Shown in pieces: positions 49,159 through 60,801 of a stretch of 64,000 nt of DNA. The DNA is from Aralia elata (lineage: Eukaryota > Streptophyta > Magnoliopsida > Apiales > Araliaceae), in contig CM068379.1 in assembly GCA_034770075.1 (NCBI GenBank), positions 16,057,506-16,121,505 of the forward strand. Reading direction: 5' to 3'. Positions within the stretch are counted from its first letter, which is position 1; every line of letters begins with the position of its first letter. The position numbers and the translations under genes are program-made. The notes under the pieces are model-generated. The model was given only the letters and a program-made list of their open reading frames with translations. It was not told the origin of the DNA and did not search any database.

Positions 49159-49524
49159 TTTCATATTAGATTAACACTTCATGGTGGAGTATTCGCAGGC
49201 CGCGTATTATACAAACCGCGCAGTAGAGCAAATAGAGTTGAGTTATGTGGAGCATAAGAGGGATCATTCACGCGTTTGTCACTACGTAGTGGAGTATGAT
49301 TTGAGTCGTATAGAGCGGGATCAGGATGGCTCTGGGAGCTGTTTAAGGTGAAGGGTTTCACAATGGGTTTACAATTAGTAAGGTTGTACTCCTACGTTTG
49401 CCTCTAGTATGGTGGAGTAATATTAGAGTCGAGTAAGGGCTCTTAAAGGACTTAAAAAAGGTGTGCTTAATGATGACTACTCTAATATGATACTTGTGAA
49501 TGAGTGTTCAAACGAAAAATGGAG
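49159..49524. other. Sequence between the direct repeats
   Basis: About 370 bases, less AT-rich than the flanks (GCCGCGTATTATACAAACCG near 49199). A 60-codon minus-strand open frame here has no recognisable domain. Confidence 0.4.
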
Positions 49525-49978
49525 ATTGTTGGAATATTTCACATAATGATATTTCTGATGGGTGTTCAAGTGAAAAGTAGAGATTGTTGAGATATTTCAC
49601 ATGAATCTCACATCAGATAAATTCAAGAGTGTAGACGAGTTAAGGATAATGATATATATTACGATTTTACATGTCAACTTTTTTATTACGAGTTTTGTGG
49701 ATAAATCTAATTGATAATACTTTTACAATGTATTTGATGTAGTGGACCAAATTTATAATCATGTCCAATCTTATGTATTGGTATACGTGACAATCGTAAT
49801 TCGATAAAAATCTTTTGCAATATATTACATGACTCATGAGTTAATAAGTATGGTGAAGTTTCAACCTAATAAGTTAACTTTTTAAATAAGGAAGTGACCC
49901 AACATACTTATTGGCTCAGTGTACACAGGTGTCATTGCATTGGTGATTAATTAATGTGAGATAGATCGTACAATTTTG
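49525..49978. repeat. Direct repeat, right member
   Basis: Shares four ordered blocks with 48905-49158 but is interrupted by about 190 extra bases (49640-49830). Those bases in turn resemble 63510-63685 (CAATCTTATGTATTG, and GATATATATT..GTGGATAA), so a dispersed repeat is involved. Confidence 0.65.
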
Positions 49979-50774
49979 CTACATTACTATTATATTTTAT
50001 CGCTTAAAATTTTAGGTGGATAATAATTCAAATTCAAAATAGAATTAATTAACATTATAAATTATTATTTTAAAGTTTAACCAACCAAAAATTTCAAATT
50101 TGGGGAAAATCCTCAATAAGGTCAGCATATAAAACAGATCTATTACATGAACATAACAGATTGATCGCACTGAAAATCCATCTTGTCAGTCATGTCAATA
50201 ATCATTATTTATTTATTTATTTATTTATTGAAGATGGAAGTGCAGCAATTTGTGTTCTTATGATCATGACAAACCATTCTAAGAGTCCTCCTACACATGA
50301 GAATAAATTTATGTGAATAGAAAAAGTCCACACATGTAAGTATATAAGGTAGAAAATAATTAAAAGGGACTCAAATATTATTATTTGATTTTATTTTTTA
50401 AAATTCTACATTAATCGAGATGTATATCAATTTTTTCTATTTTAATCCAAACCCCAATTTGTTTGGTCAATAAGAAAATAATGACCAAGTCATTTTCAAT
50501 GAAGTAGAAGTAGACCGCCAGGAAATTTTCTTTAAAGTAAAACAAATAGTCTACAAGACAAGGTGCATCCATTTTCACAAAAAGGTGTATTTAGACTCTT
50601 CTTTTTAATAAAAAAAACGAGTCCTTTTTCAATAAAAACGCATGTGACACGTAATGCATATATATATATATATAATATTATTATTGTTAATGATTAATGT
50701 TTGTTTATTCAGTTTGAGATTGCAACTTTCAAAAAATTATTCGGGATCCCTAGCATTATAAAGAATAACTGCTA
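49979..50774. other. AT-rich intergenic DNA
   Basis: No gene seen. A short TATT repeat lies at 50207-50229 and a TA run at 50659-50673. Confidence 0.4.
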
Positions 50775-51210
50775 CTACTTCCATTTTAATTATAAGATTA
50801 TTATTATCTTTAAAAGTCAATTTAAAAATATTTTCAAATTAAAAATATGAAACAATAAATTTTACAAGAATTTTGTTATATATTGTGAAAATTTTATATT
50901 GACTTACAATTGCGATGTACATCATTATTTAGGATTGAATATACTTACAAGGTTAGACCACCATATTATGTATATCATTAAAATATTACCAACAATAGTT
51001 ATCTACGTAATTAGTAACAAAAAAAATCGATATATAAAAAAGTTGCAAGATATATTATTTCTATCATACAATGAGAAGTAATTTTTAAATAATTTATAAT
51101 ATACCTCATTGTATTGATTAAAATTAAAAATATTATGTCAATTTTAAACTTAAAAATATTTTAAATTAACTTCAAAAAGTTAATAATAATTTTATATTTT
51201 AAAATAGATA
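50775..51210. mobile_element. Decayed inverted-repeat element (Stowaway-like relic)
   Basis: Left TCCATTTTAATTATAAGATTATTATTATC and right TAATAATAATTTTATATTTTAAAATAGAT pair imperfectly for about 45 bases, enclosing about 340 bases. Similar end sequences occur near 47080, 54495 and 31735. The target duplication cannot be defined. Confidence 0.5.
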
Positions 51211-51364
51211 GAATATTATTTTTACTTGCAATACCAGACACTACCCTCCTTAATAGTGATAAGACAAATTATGAAAATAAAATAATAATTATTAAATTTG
51301 AGAATACTGTGTGATTTTATATTATAAATAATACTTTTTTTGTTCTAACAGAATATAATATTTG

Positions 51365-52246
51365 GGCTGAATGACACATATTACCCTCCAAGTTGTCACT
51401 CACTTTCAATGTCGTCCCTAAAGTACATTTTTCGTCAACTGGGTCTTTAAAGTGACATTTTGTGTCGATTCCATCCCTTTAACCCGATTTAATCCCGATT
51501 ATATGTATTCTAAATATTAGAAATTTTAAAAATAAAAACTAGAAATAGAAATTAAAATACAAAACTAGTAAAAGATAAATAAAAAAAACTAATTTTTTTT
51601 TCCCAGAAAATAATTATTATTTTTAAATCTTTTTAATTATTTTTTTTTAAAAAACTTGAATTAGTTTTTTTATTTATCTTTTACTATTTTTTGTATTTTA
51701 ATTTCTATTTTTAGTTTTTATTTTTAAAATTTCTAATATTTGGAATACATATAATAATGGTAAAGACATAAACTTTTTTTCCTTTCTAAAAATAAAGTTT
51801 TACATAAAAAATGAAAAAAAATCTATTTTTTTAAAAAATAAAGTTTTATTTTCGTATTTAATATTTTTCAATCTATATACTTTACTCATTTTAAGAAAAA
51901 AATAAAAGTTTCTAATATTTTTTCCTAAAAATAATAATTATTTTTAAAATATTAAAAATAATAATAATGTTTAATATTTTAATATAAAATATTATTTTTA
52001 AAATAATAATTATTTAAAAAAATTTAGTTTTTTTTTAAAAAATTAATTGGTGAAATTGGATTTCGGTCAAACTGTGTCGGGTTGGGTCAAAATTTGGTAA
52101 AAATAGGTCGGATTGGGATTAAATCGGGTTAAAGGAACGAAATCGACACAAAATGTCACTTTAAGGACTCAATTGACGAAAAATGTACTTTAAAAACGAC
52201 ATTAAAAGTGGGTGACAACTTGAAGGGTGATATGTGCCATTCGGCC
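51365..52246. mobile_element. Mutator-type non-autonomous TIR element, copy 1
   Basis: 882 bases bounded by GGCTGAATGACACATATTAC and its imperfect complement ending TGTGCCATTCGGCC. The inverted repeats run about 136 bases on each side (through TCAATGTCGT, GTACATTTTTCGTCAA and GTGACATTTTGTGTCGAT). The same 10 bases, ATAATATTTG, stand on both sides (51355-51364 and 52247-52256). Long TIRs and a 9-11 base duplication are typical of Mutator elements. The interior is AT-rich and non-coding. A related copy is at 55702-56849. Confidence 0.92.
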
Positions 52247-52256
52247 ATAATATTTG

Positions 52257-53309
52257 TACGTAGAGCAGTGTATCAGCCTGGAAAATACTGAACACCAACC
52301 AACCTAAAAAACAATAGGGCCCACTGCTCATTTTTTTCTTGTATATAAAATAGTATTTCTAACTTGGGCAAAGCTTAGCTAAGCTGAATCAAATTTGACT
52401 AATTTAGCTCACAGGTTCAATCAAGTTGTTGCCTATTTTAATGTGAGGTGGGGACCTGTCAATCACAGTGCTTTAAGGGCTAATTAGTAACAAATACTTG
52501 GTCACAAGACTACAATAGAAACAAAAGAGAGAGAATGTAGTTAAAGAACTGGAATTATTGAAACATTTACCCTCAATTTTGACTTTCGCTACAACTACAA
52601 GCTGGCTGAACCTGTGATTGGTGGCCCACCGCCGACCATCGCCACTGCCGACGACCACCCGCGTCCTGTAGTCAAGATTTCCGATGACCCACTAAAATTT
52701 AGTTCAACTTCTTCACGTCTCAAAAAGCTGTCACAGTTTAAATTATTTAAAGACCTACCAATATTTTTGGACTGTAACGGCTCTCTTGGCCATTTGCAAT
52801 AACTTTAAGCAATTAGCACATGCTGTTTCAATTGAAGGTAATCAAAGGGCTCTTACCTAGTTTTCTTGACAAGAAATCCCTCTATTATTTCTCCCTTTTT
52901 TTTTTCTCTCTCTTTTTTTTTTTGTAATTTTAGCTATAGTAGTTGAAATTTTGTGTATTATGTGAACTCGATGTGTTTAGCCTTTAGCACGAAAGTAAAT
53001 TCAACTAAAATTGTACTCTTTAATGGGAATGGGGACAAAGAAGACGCTTGATATTGTCAAAGTAAAAATAATGTTGTCATAACAAATATAAATTTATATA
53101 TTTTTAAATTATTTTAGTAACGCTTAATAGTTCAAATGACACTTATTGCTTTAATAATATTATTTTTGCTGTGACAATATCAACTGTCATAAAAAATAAT
53201 TAATATTTAGGAACTTAAGTTAAACTTTGAACCATCCTAAAATGTTCTTAAAAACTATACAAAAACAAAATGTGACATTTGACGGATGAAATTTGACTTT
53301 ACGTGACTC
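52257..53309. other. Intergenic DNA with a GC-richer patch
   Basis: At 52600-52690 the sequence is GC-rich and has an open frame on the plus strand (about 62 codons from 52614, possibly longer upstream without a start). The encoded peptide, proline-rich then charged, is not recognised. It may be an exon or repeat fragment. Not called as a gene. Confidence 0.4.
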
Positions 53310-54285
53310 CTGCGTTTGCGAGTTTGGATGAATGAGATGAGAAGGGAAAGTATAAGAGGGGTAGGGGTGCGAAAGGATGCAAAGAAATTATAATTTTCCT
53401 TGTCATATTTGTGAGTTTTAGAAAGAATGGGAATGGATGATATTTTAATTATATTTTCTCTTATTTGTGAGTTTAGAAGGAGAGAAGGAAAGAGAAAATA
53501 ATTTTATTTTAAAACTACACTATTACTATATTTTCCTTACATATAAATGTAATAAATGATATGATTTGATAATGTCTATCTATTGAAATTATTTTGCTTA
53601 GTCTTTTTTTTTTCTTTGTTACACACAAAAAACAAAACATTTGTTGAAACATGAATGATGTACTACATTTGTAAACTGAGTATTACACTGGGGAGTATAA
53701 ATAACAAGGTAATTTTACATGGAACACATATTATAAAAACTAAATTAAAAGACTATATGAAAGGTAAATTTTGAAATTCAATTTTATAGTAATTAATCAA
53801 TACCAACAGGATTTGCATAAATACCATAATCCAAACCTATATACGAGTATACAAAAGTATTGGACCTACAACGGTTTCTTTTATATATGCTTTCGTCCTA
53901 AAGAGGAAAAAAAAGGTTACACTGATTAATATGTCTACATGTTTATTTTGACTGATCGTATTTTTAAAATTTAGAATAAATAATACTTGTGACTTATAAT
54001 AGTTAGGGACAAGATTATTATATTATTTATTTTGAAAAGTTATTTTAGATAATATAAAATAAAATTATAATTGTTATTTATAATAGTTAAGGACAAGATT
54101 GTCATATTATTTGTTTGAAATATTATTTTAGGTAATATAAAATAATTAACTTTCTCATCCTTTGTCATCCCTCCAAATCTTCCTACTTTTAGAGTGATCA
54201 GAGTTTTGAGCCAAAAATAAAATCAACTTTACATCCAAATACCTTATATTCATCCCTAAAAAAAAACTCGCAAACATGGAATTTA
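53310..54285. mobile_element. Possible foldback element
   Basis: GTTTGCGAGTTTGGATGAAT near 53312 is the complement, with a short gap, of ATTCATCC...AAACTCGCAAAC near 54250-54276. Further imperfect copies of TTTGTGAGTTTTAGAA occur at 53410 and 53470. Boundaries and target duplication are not clear. Confidence 0.4.
53978..54150. repeat. Two-copy tandem repeat of about 85 bases
   Basis: TTATAATAGTTAGGGACAAG...TAGATAATATAAAATAA is followed by a close copy with TTAAGGACAAG and TAGGTAATATAAAATAA. Confidence 0.75.
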
Positions 54286-54639
54286 GAAGAATTTTAATTA
54301 TTTTTCCTCCTCTTCCCTTTCTTACCTCTAAAAAAACAACTTACAAACACGATATAAATGACAGGAGGAAGAGAATGGAGTTATGGGAATGATTCACATG
54401 TAGAAGTAAAAAGGAGACGAAGACAGAGAAGAAAGGCAAATAATGGAGTTATGAGAGAGATTTATGTTCAATAAAAGATGTATATAACCTCCATTTTAAT
54501 ATTTTCTTCGTTTTAAATTATAAGATTATTATTGATTTTGTAAAAGTTAACTTAAAATATTTTTAAATTTAAATTGACAGGATTAATTTAATTTTTGAAA
54601 ATAATAAATATTACAACTAGTAGTACTGATACATGTTAG

Positions 54640-54815
54640 TTGACTAAGTCACGCCAGTGACACGTGAACGATTCCGTGGACCAATCACAGGTCGCCAGTT
54701 AGTAAACCAGCCACGTCAACAGCCTGCTTGGCGTTACCGCGCTATACGCTCGCCTGACAGCGACACACACGTGCAGTAGTGACACGTGTAGTACACGGCG
54801 CCGCCTTCCCGATTT
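54640..54815. promoter_or_regulatory. GC-rich patch with three CACGTG motifs
   Basis: A sharp rise in G+C within AT-rich DNA. CACGTG (G-box core) occurs at 54661, 54768 and 54783, CCACGTCA at 54711, and TGACTAAGTCA, a bZIP-type palindrome, at about 54642. Such clustering is seen in promoters regulated by bZIP and bHLH factors. The next reading frame downstream is the dead copia gag at 55587, and none is clear on the other strand, so the target is unknown. It might be part of an LTR. Confidence 0.4.
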
Positions 54816-55586
54816 TTTCTGACTTTAAAATTTTTACAGTATTTTTTATTTTTAATTTCTGGATTTTTTGTATATTTAAAATTAATTTTTGGATATACTT
54901 GAAATTTTCAGAAATTAAATTTGTAGTTAAAATTGCTTAAAAATTTGTTTTAAAATATTGGAAAGTTGGTTTTTCGGTCCAAATTTTTTTCATAGATACC
55001 AGAAAGCTATTTTTCATTTATCCACCAGGGGTGTTGAAAAATGATTTTATATAGTGGCCTAAACTAATTTTCTTGTTAAATCATGTAAGTAAAATTTATT
55101 TTTATAAATTGTGTATTATTCAGAAAATTCTGAAAAATTTACAGAATGTTAATAACCTGTTATTATGTTGTATAAATTTTCTAGTAGCTATATATGTGTT
55201 TTGCATAGTGTTGCATATTATTTGGAATAATATGATTAATTATTTAATCCTTATAAAATATTTGAAATATTTAAATATTTTTCAAGTTTGTAAAAGCATA
55301 CTAGGGATTAAATACATGCTTAAAAATATTTATATATATGCTTGAACTTAGTGGGAGGAATTTAAGAAGTTTTTTTTAGTTCTAAATTTTATGCATATTT
55401 TTGCAGTTAAATAAACTATAATAAAATACTTAAATATACACGCAAACTGTGACTCCCAAGCCTAACAAAGTTTTCTTTTTGTGTTTATAATTGATTATTT
55501 TAAGAAGATTATGTTATGTGACAAAGATAAGTTAATACTGTGGTGAACTCTTAAAAATTTCTAATAAGTTTCTCTCGATTGTTTAG
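54816..55586. other. Region before the second copia element
   Basis: AT-rich, with no match to the 3' LTR at 62764-63420, where a 5' LTR would be expected. TGTTAG at 54634 and CTAACA ending at 55467 could be the ends of a different LTR, but no second copy and no target duplication support this. Confidence 0.35.
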
Positions 55587-57920
55587 ATGGTTTCAAAACA
55601 AATTATTACCGATCTTAGTAAGGGTTACAAGTTCGATGGGGATAATTACGATGTATGGCATTGTAAGGTCCGCATGGTACTTGAGGAGTTAGAATTGGAA
55701 GGGCTGAATGACACTTATCACCCTCTAAGTTACCACACACTTTCAATGTCGTTCTTAAAGTACATTTTTCGTCAATTGGGCCCTTAAAGTGGCATTTTTT
55801 GGTGTTTCTGTTCCTTTTACCCTATTTAACCCTACTCGACCCATTTTGACCGAAATCGACCTAGTTTGACCCGACCCAATTTCATTAATTAATTTTTTTT
55901 TTAAAAAACCTAAAAAGTTTTAAAATTCTTTTAAAAATAATTATTAGTTAAAAATTCTTTTAAAAATAATATTTTATTTTAAAATATTAAAAACTATTAT
56001 TTTTAATATTTTTAAAAATTATTATTATTTTAAAATTAATTATTATTGAAAAAATATTATTTATTTTAAAATATTAAAAATATTTATTATTTTTAATTTT
56101 TTAAAAAATAATTATTATTTTCAAGAAAAATTTTTAAAAACTTTTATTTTTTCATAAAATGAGTAAAGTTTCATAAAATATAGATTCAAAATATTTATCT
56201 AAAAATAATTATTTTTAATATTTTAAAATAAAATATTATTTTTAGAATAATTTAAAAATAATTATTATTTTCACAAGAAAAACAATTAAAAACTTTTATT
56301 TTTTTCAAAAATGAGTAAAATTTCATAAAATATAGATTCAAAAAAATTAAAGTTTAAATTTTTTTAATTCTTAATTATTTTTATGAAAATTTACACATCT
56401 TTTAAAAAATAAATATTTCTAATTTTGTTTTATGAAAAAAAAAATTTATTTACTTTTTTTTAAAATAAAGTTTTATTTTTTTATTTAATTTTTTTGAATC
56501 TATATTTTTTCTTGAAAATAAGAATTATTTTTAAAAATATTTAAAATAATAATAATTTTTTAAGATTAAAAAATAAAATATTATTTTTATAATTATTTTT
56601 AATATTTTAAAATAAAATATTATTTTAATTTTTTTTAGAAAAATAATTAGTGAAATTGGGTCGGGTCAAAATGGGTTGGATTAGGTCAAATTTTGGTAAA
56701 AATGGGTCGGGTTTGGGTCAAATCGAGTAAAAGGAACGGAAACGCAAAATAATGCCACTTTAAGGACCCAATTGACGAAAAATATATATACTTTAGGGAC
56801 GACATTGAAAGTGGGTGACAACTTGGAGGGTGATATGTGTCATTCAGCCGAATTGGAAGAGACTCTAATTACTAAAGAAACTAAGCCGACTGACGATGAT
56901 GCTGAGAATATTGAAAAGCTTGCTGCCTTTGAAAATTGGCCCAAGAAAGATAGAATTGCTCGCATTACTCTCTTGAGCAGTAACAATGAGTTCTTATTTG
57001 AGTACGAAGAGTACTCAACTACTTACGAGATGTGGGAAGCTCTCAAAAAAAAATTCGAAGGCAACTCATTTACTAGGTTGCGCGGCTTAACTATTACGTT
57101 TGACGGTTATAAAAAGGAGGTTGATCATTCAATGAAAAAATACCGTCGAATAATGTCAAACATAATTCGTGAGTTAAAAGTCGCTGACAATGGCTTGTCA
57201 GATGAGCAACAGATATCAGTTGTGGTATGCTCACTCCCAGATAATTGGGAACATATGCGGTTTAATATGACACACAACCCGAATATCAAAAACTTTGAAG
57301 ATATTCGATGTCACTTGGAGTTCGAAGATGAACACTTAGAAGCTGCTAAGCCATCCAAAGCATATGTTCCTGAGTCTAGTTCTCGCAAGGGGAAACCGAA
57401 GCGAAGAAATAGTGGAAAGAAAGTTGTTACTGCTACTGCTACTCCTGCACCTAATAAGGCAGCAAATGTAGGTGCCAAGAGGAAAAAAGGAAAAAGAGCT
57501 GGCAAAAAGGACAATGCTAAGATGGCCAGCTACAACTGTGGCAAAATGGGGCACTTCGCTCGTGAATGTACTGAGCCGAAGAAGGTACTTTCTAGTTCTG
57601 GTCGAACTATATGTAATGTTACTTCTAGTACTTTTGTTGCTCAATCTCTCCCTTTGTGGATTGTAAATTCTGGAGCAACGAACCACATAGCCAGAGATCG
57701 AGCAGGGTTTGAGGAGTATCACTACATTCCGACTAGGGAAAAAGTATACATGGGGAATGACTCTAATGTGGACGTGCTAGGAATTGTCACTTACAAACTG
57801 GAGATGCGAGGATGCTCTGCATTAATTCTGCATGATGTACTTTATGCACCGGATGTTCAGCATAATTTATTTTCTGTTCTTACTAGTCTAAGACATGGTT
57901 TTTTTTTTGTAGTTTTTTAG
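55587..57920 (+). pseudogene. Copia gag and protease, split by a MITE, catalytic Asp lost
   Basis: The gag frame opens at 55587 (M-V-S-K-Q-I-I-T-D-L) and stops being gag at 55701, where the MITE begins. It resumes at 56850. The capsid-like region is followed by a lysine-rich stretch and a zinc knuckle near 57528-57566 reading S-Y-N-C-G-K-M-G-H-F-A-R-E-C, in which the first cysteine is serine. The protease motif at about 57657-57680 reads W-I-V-N-S-G-A-T-N-H; the catalytic D is N (codon AAT at 57666). The frame ends at 57920 after L-F-S-V-L-T-S-L-R-H-G with a run of T bases. With no catalytic aspartate the polyprotein could not be cut. Confidence 0.88.
55702..56849. mobile_element. Mutator-type non-autonomous TIR element, copy 2, inserted in gag
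   Basis: 1148 bases with ends GGCTGAATGACAC and GTGTCATTCAGCC, perfect complements. The inverted repeats continue for more than 140 bases. The 10 bases GAATTGGAAG occur on both sides (55692-55701 and 56850-56859) and interrupt the gag frame, which gives clean before-and-after proof of insertion. The interior is AT-rich, with a direct repeat (AAAAATAATTATTATTTTCA...AAAATATAGATTCAAAA) at about 56105 and 56265. Confidence 0.94.
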
Positions 57921-57949
57921 AGAGAACAAGTTATTATTTCTCATGGGAT

Positions 57950-58912
57950 AAGTGTTTGTGGATATGGTTTTATTAATAATGGTTTAATGGTTTTGGATAC
58001 CATTAATTCTAGTTATAATAATGATGATTCATATTCTTATCTTACTTCTATTGAGAGTGAACATAGTAGTTTAATTAAATAGCATGCTAGATTAGGCCAT
58101 ATTAGACAAGGCAGGATGACCAAGTTAGCTCGAGAAAGTGTTCTAGGCCCACTCGCTAAGGTAAACTTGCCTACTTGTAAACACTGCTTAGCAGGTAAGT
58201 CTACTAAAAAACTATTTGGTAAAGCCACAAAGGCAGATACACCATTGCAGCTTATTCATTCGGATATACATGTGGCCCAATGAATGTGAAGGATAGACGT
58301 GGTTATTCTTATTTCCTTACTATAATAGATGATTTCACGCGCTTCAGACACACGTTCTTAATCTCTCATAAATCAGAAGCACTTGATTGCTTTAGGCGTT
58401 ATTTGATTGAGGTTGAGAATCAATTGGAGAAAAATATTAAAGCACTCCGAACTGACCGATGCCGTGAGTATCTATCTAATCAGTTTAAGGAACTATGTGA
58501 GAAAAAAGGAATCATCAGGCAACTGACAATTCCTAATACTCTGCAACAAAATGGTGTGGCGGAAAGAAGAAATATGACACTACTTGACATGATAAGATCT
58601 ATGATGGCGCAAGCTAATTTGCCTATCTCTTTTTGGGGAGATGCATTGTTAACTATAACACACATATTTAATCAAGTACCTTCAAAATCTGTACAGTCCA
58701 CCCTAAATGAATTGTGGATCGACAGAAAGCCTGTCTTAGGCAATTTGCGACCATGGGGTTCGACAACTTATGTTCACAACATTTCTCATAAGTTAGGCCC
58801 AAGGGGTAAGAAGTGTATCTTTATAAGGTACTCTAAACACTCTAAAGGCTACGTGTTCATTGGTGAGCAGCTTGATGAGACTATATCTGAAATTGAGTCA
58901 CGAGATACATAA
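57950..58912 (+). pseudogene. Copia integrase, disrupted
   Basis: The zinc-binding part (H-A-R-L-G-H-I ... C-K-H-C) is at about 58083-58190. A stop (TAG at about 58080) stands where tryptophan is usual. The first acidic residue is in H-S-D-I near 58264. Directly after it the frame breaks by two extra bases, so the next frame opens at 58280. The core then shows T-D-R at about 58455 for the second acidic residue, and N-G-V-A-E-R-R-N near 58550 with the glutamate. The C-terminal part follows to 58912. It would have joined element DNA to the host chromosome. It cannot be made as one protein here. Confidence 0.85.
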
Positions 58913-59049
58913 TTTCTAGAAATGGATTTTTCGAGCAGAGGTGGTGTTAGCAGGGATAAAGACTTTTATGAGATAGAAGAAAAAAATGGCACACCTAATC
59001 AGATGATTGACACTAAGGAATCTATTCCTTTGGCTCTTATAGAAAGTTG

Positions 59050-60756
59050 GAGTGACATACTTTCAAGTACTCTTCCGTCAAATGAAGAGTCGCTTGTTCT
59101 TCAATTGTGAAGAAATCAAAGAGGCAATATTCCACGTTGTCACTTTAAGATTGAGGGAAATGCTTTTATGGTTGATACACAAGATCATGATGAACCTCGA
59201 TCTTATCAAGAAGCTATATCATCTACATCAAGTGAAAAGTGTAAAATTGCAATGGATGAATAAATGGAATCTATGAGGACTAATCAAGTCTGGGACTTGG
59301 TTGATCTTCCGACTGGGTGAAAAGCTGTTGGGAACAAATGGGTTCTCAAAGTTAAACGCAAAGAGAATGGTTCCATTGAAAGATATAAAGCTCGCTTAGT
59401 AGCCAAGAGTTACACTCAGCAAGAAGGGATTGATTATGAGGAAACTTTCTCACTTGTTGTGAGATTTGCCTCGATCCGTCTCTTATTAGCTATTATTGAA
59501 CATTTAGATCTAGAACTATACCAAATGGACGTAAAGACAATGTTTCTCAATAGAGAACTTGCCGAAGAGATATACATGAAACAATCAGAAGGTTATATTG
59601 AAAAAGTTTTTGAGCGTAAAGTTTGCAAGCTCAAACATTCCATTTATGACTTGAAACAAGATCTAGATATTGGTATCTTTGGTTTCATCGAGCAGTCATT
59701 GATGATGAGTTTACGATGATCAAAGAGGACCATTGCGTGTATCTTAAAAGGTTTAATGGAAAGTTTCTTATCCTTTCGATGTATGTTAATGACATTCAAC
59801 TTGCTGGGAATGATAAGGCGATGATAGTCGCCACTAAAAGGTGGTTGTCCTCTAACTTTGAAATGAAGGACAATGGAGAAGTAACATATGTTCTTGGAGT
59901 AAAGATCTTTAGAGATCGATCAAGAAAACTTTTTAGTTTATCCCAAGAGACTTACCATAAGAAGGTTCTTGAATTATTCTATATGAACAACTGTAGACCT
60001 ATAGACACTCCTATTGGAAAAGGTGATGCTATTGGCCCTGAGCATTGTTCTACCTTTCCCAAAGAAATTGAGAAAATGTGCTATGTTCCATACGCTATAG
60101 ATATTGGAAAATTAAAGTATGCAGTTCAGTGCACACGACCAGACATATCATTTGTAGTTTATGTTTTTGGTCGATACCAATCAAACCCTAGAATTGCTCA
60201 TTGGAAATCAATTAAGAGGATACTGCGATACTTAGGAGGCATATTAGATTACATGTTATGTTTTGGAGGATCTGATCTTCACTTAGTTGGATACTCTAAT
60301 ATTAGTTATGGAGGCGATCGTGGGACCAGAGATTTACCTCAGGATATGCATTCTTGCTAAATGGAGGTGCCATCACCTGGCTAAGCAAGAAATAAAATTG
60401 TGTGACTTTATCCACGATGGAGTTAGAGTTTGTAGCATGTACATCAGCTGTCTAAGAAGCCTCATGGCTAAGGAGGTTCTTTAAGGATCTTAATCTTGTA
60501 CCTCATGCTTCAGATCTTGTGACAGTTTTCTATGATAACACAATGACACTTGATTTTATCAAGGATCTCAAGTATCACAGAAGGACAAAGCATATTTATT
60601 TGAGGATGTGATTTATTCGAGAGAACGTAGCAAATAATGAAGTGGTACTAAAGTACTTATCCACCGATCAGATGATTATTGATCCCCTAACAAAGTCGAT
60701 TCCTAAAGATGCATTTCAAAGACATGTTCGTTATTTAGGACTTCGTAGGGTTTAAT
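59050..60756 (+). pseudogene. Copia reverse transcriptase and RNase H, catalytic Asp lost
   Basis: The polymerase region starts near 59280 (W-D-L-V-D-L-P), with a TGA at 59318 where arginine is expected (CGA to TGA). V-K-R-K-E-N-G-S and A-R-L-V-A-K follow, then M-D-V-K-T-M-F-L-N. A break near 59660-59715 is followed by the frame 59716-60360, in which the metal-binding motif Y-V-D-D reads Y-V-N-D (AAT at 59788). RNase H (60290-60756) has a TAA at 60453 (CAA to TAA) and further shifts. It ends L-G-L-R-R-V-stop near 60754. Most of these defects fit C-to-T or G-to-A change. Confidence 0.87.
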
Positions 60757-60801
60757 GTACTTATGACATTTCAATGTATCACTTATTGTTTGACTTATAT
60801 T

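Noticed and set aside
52050..52140. GGGTTGGGTC / CGGGTTAAAGG words as telomere-like repeats
   Set aside because: They do not repeat the plant telomere unit and are part of the Mutator-type MITE ends.
57311..57722. Minus-strand frames of 67 and 128 codons
   Set aside because: Antisense shadows of the gag coding region.
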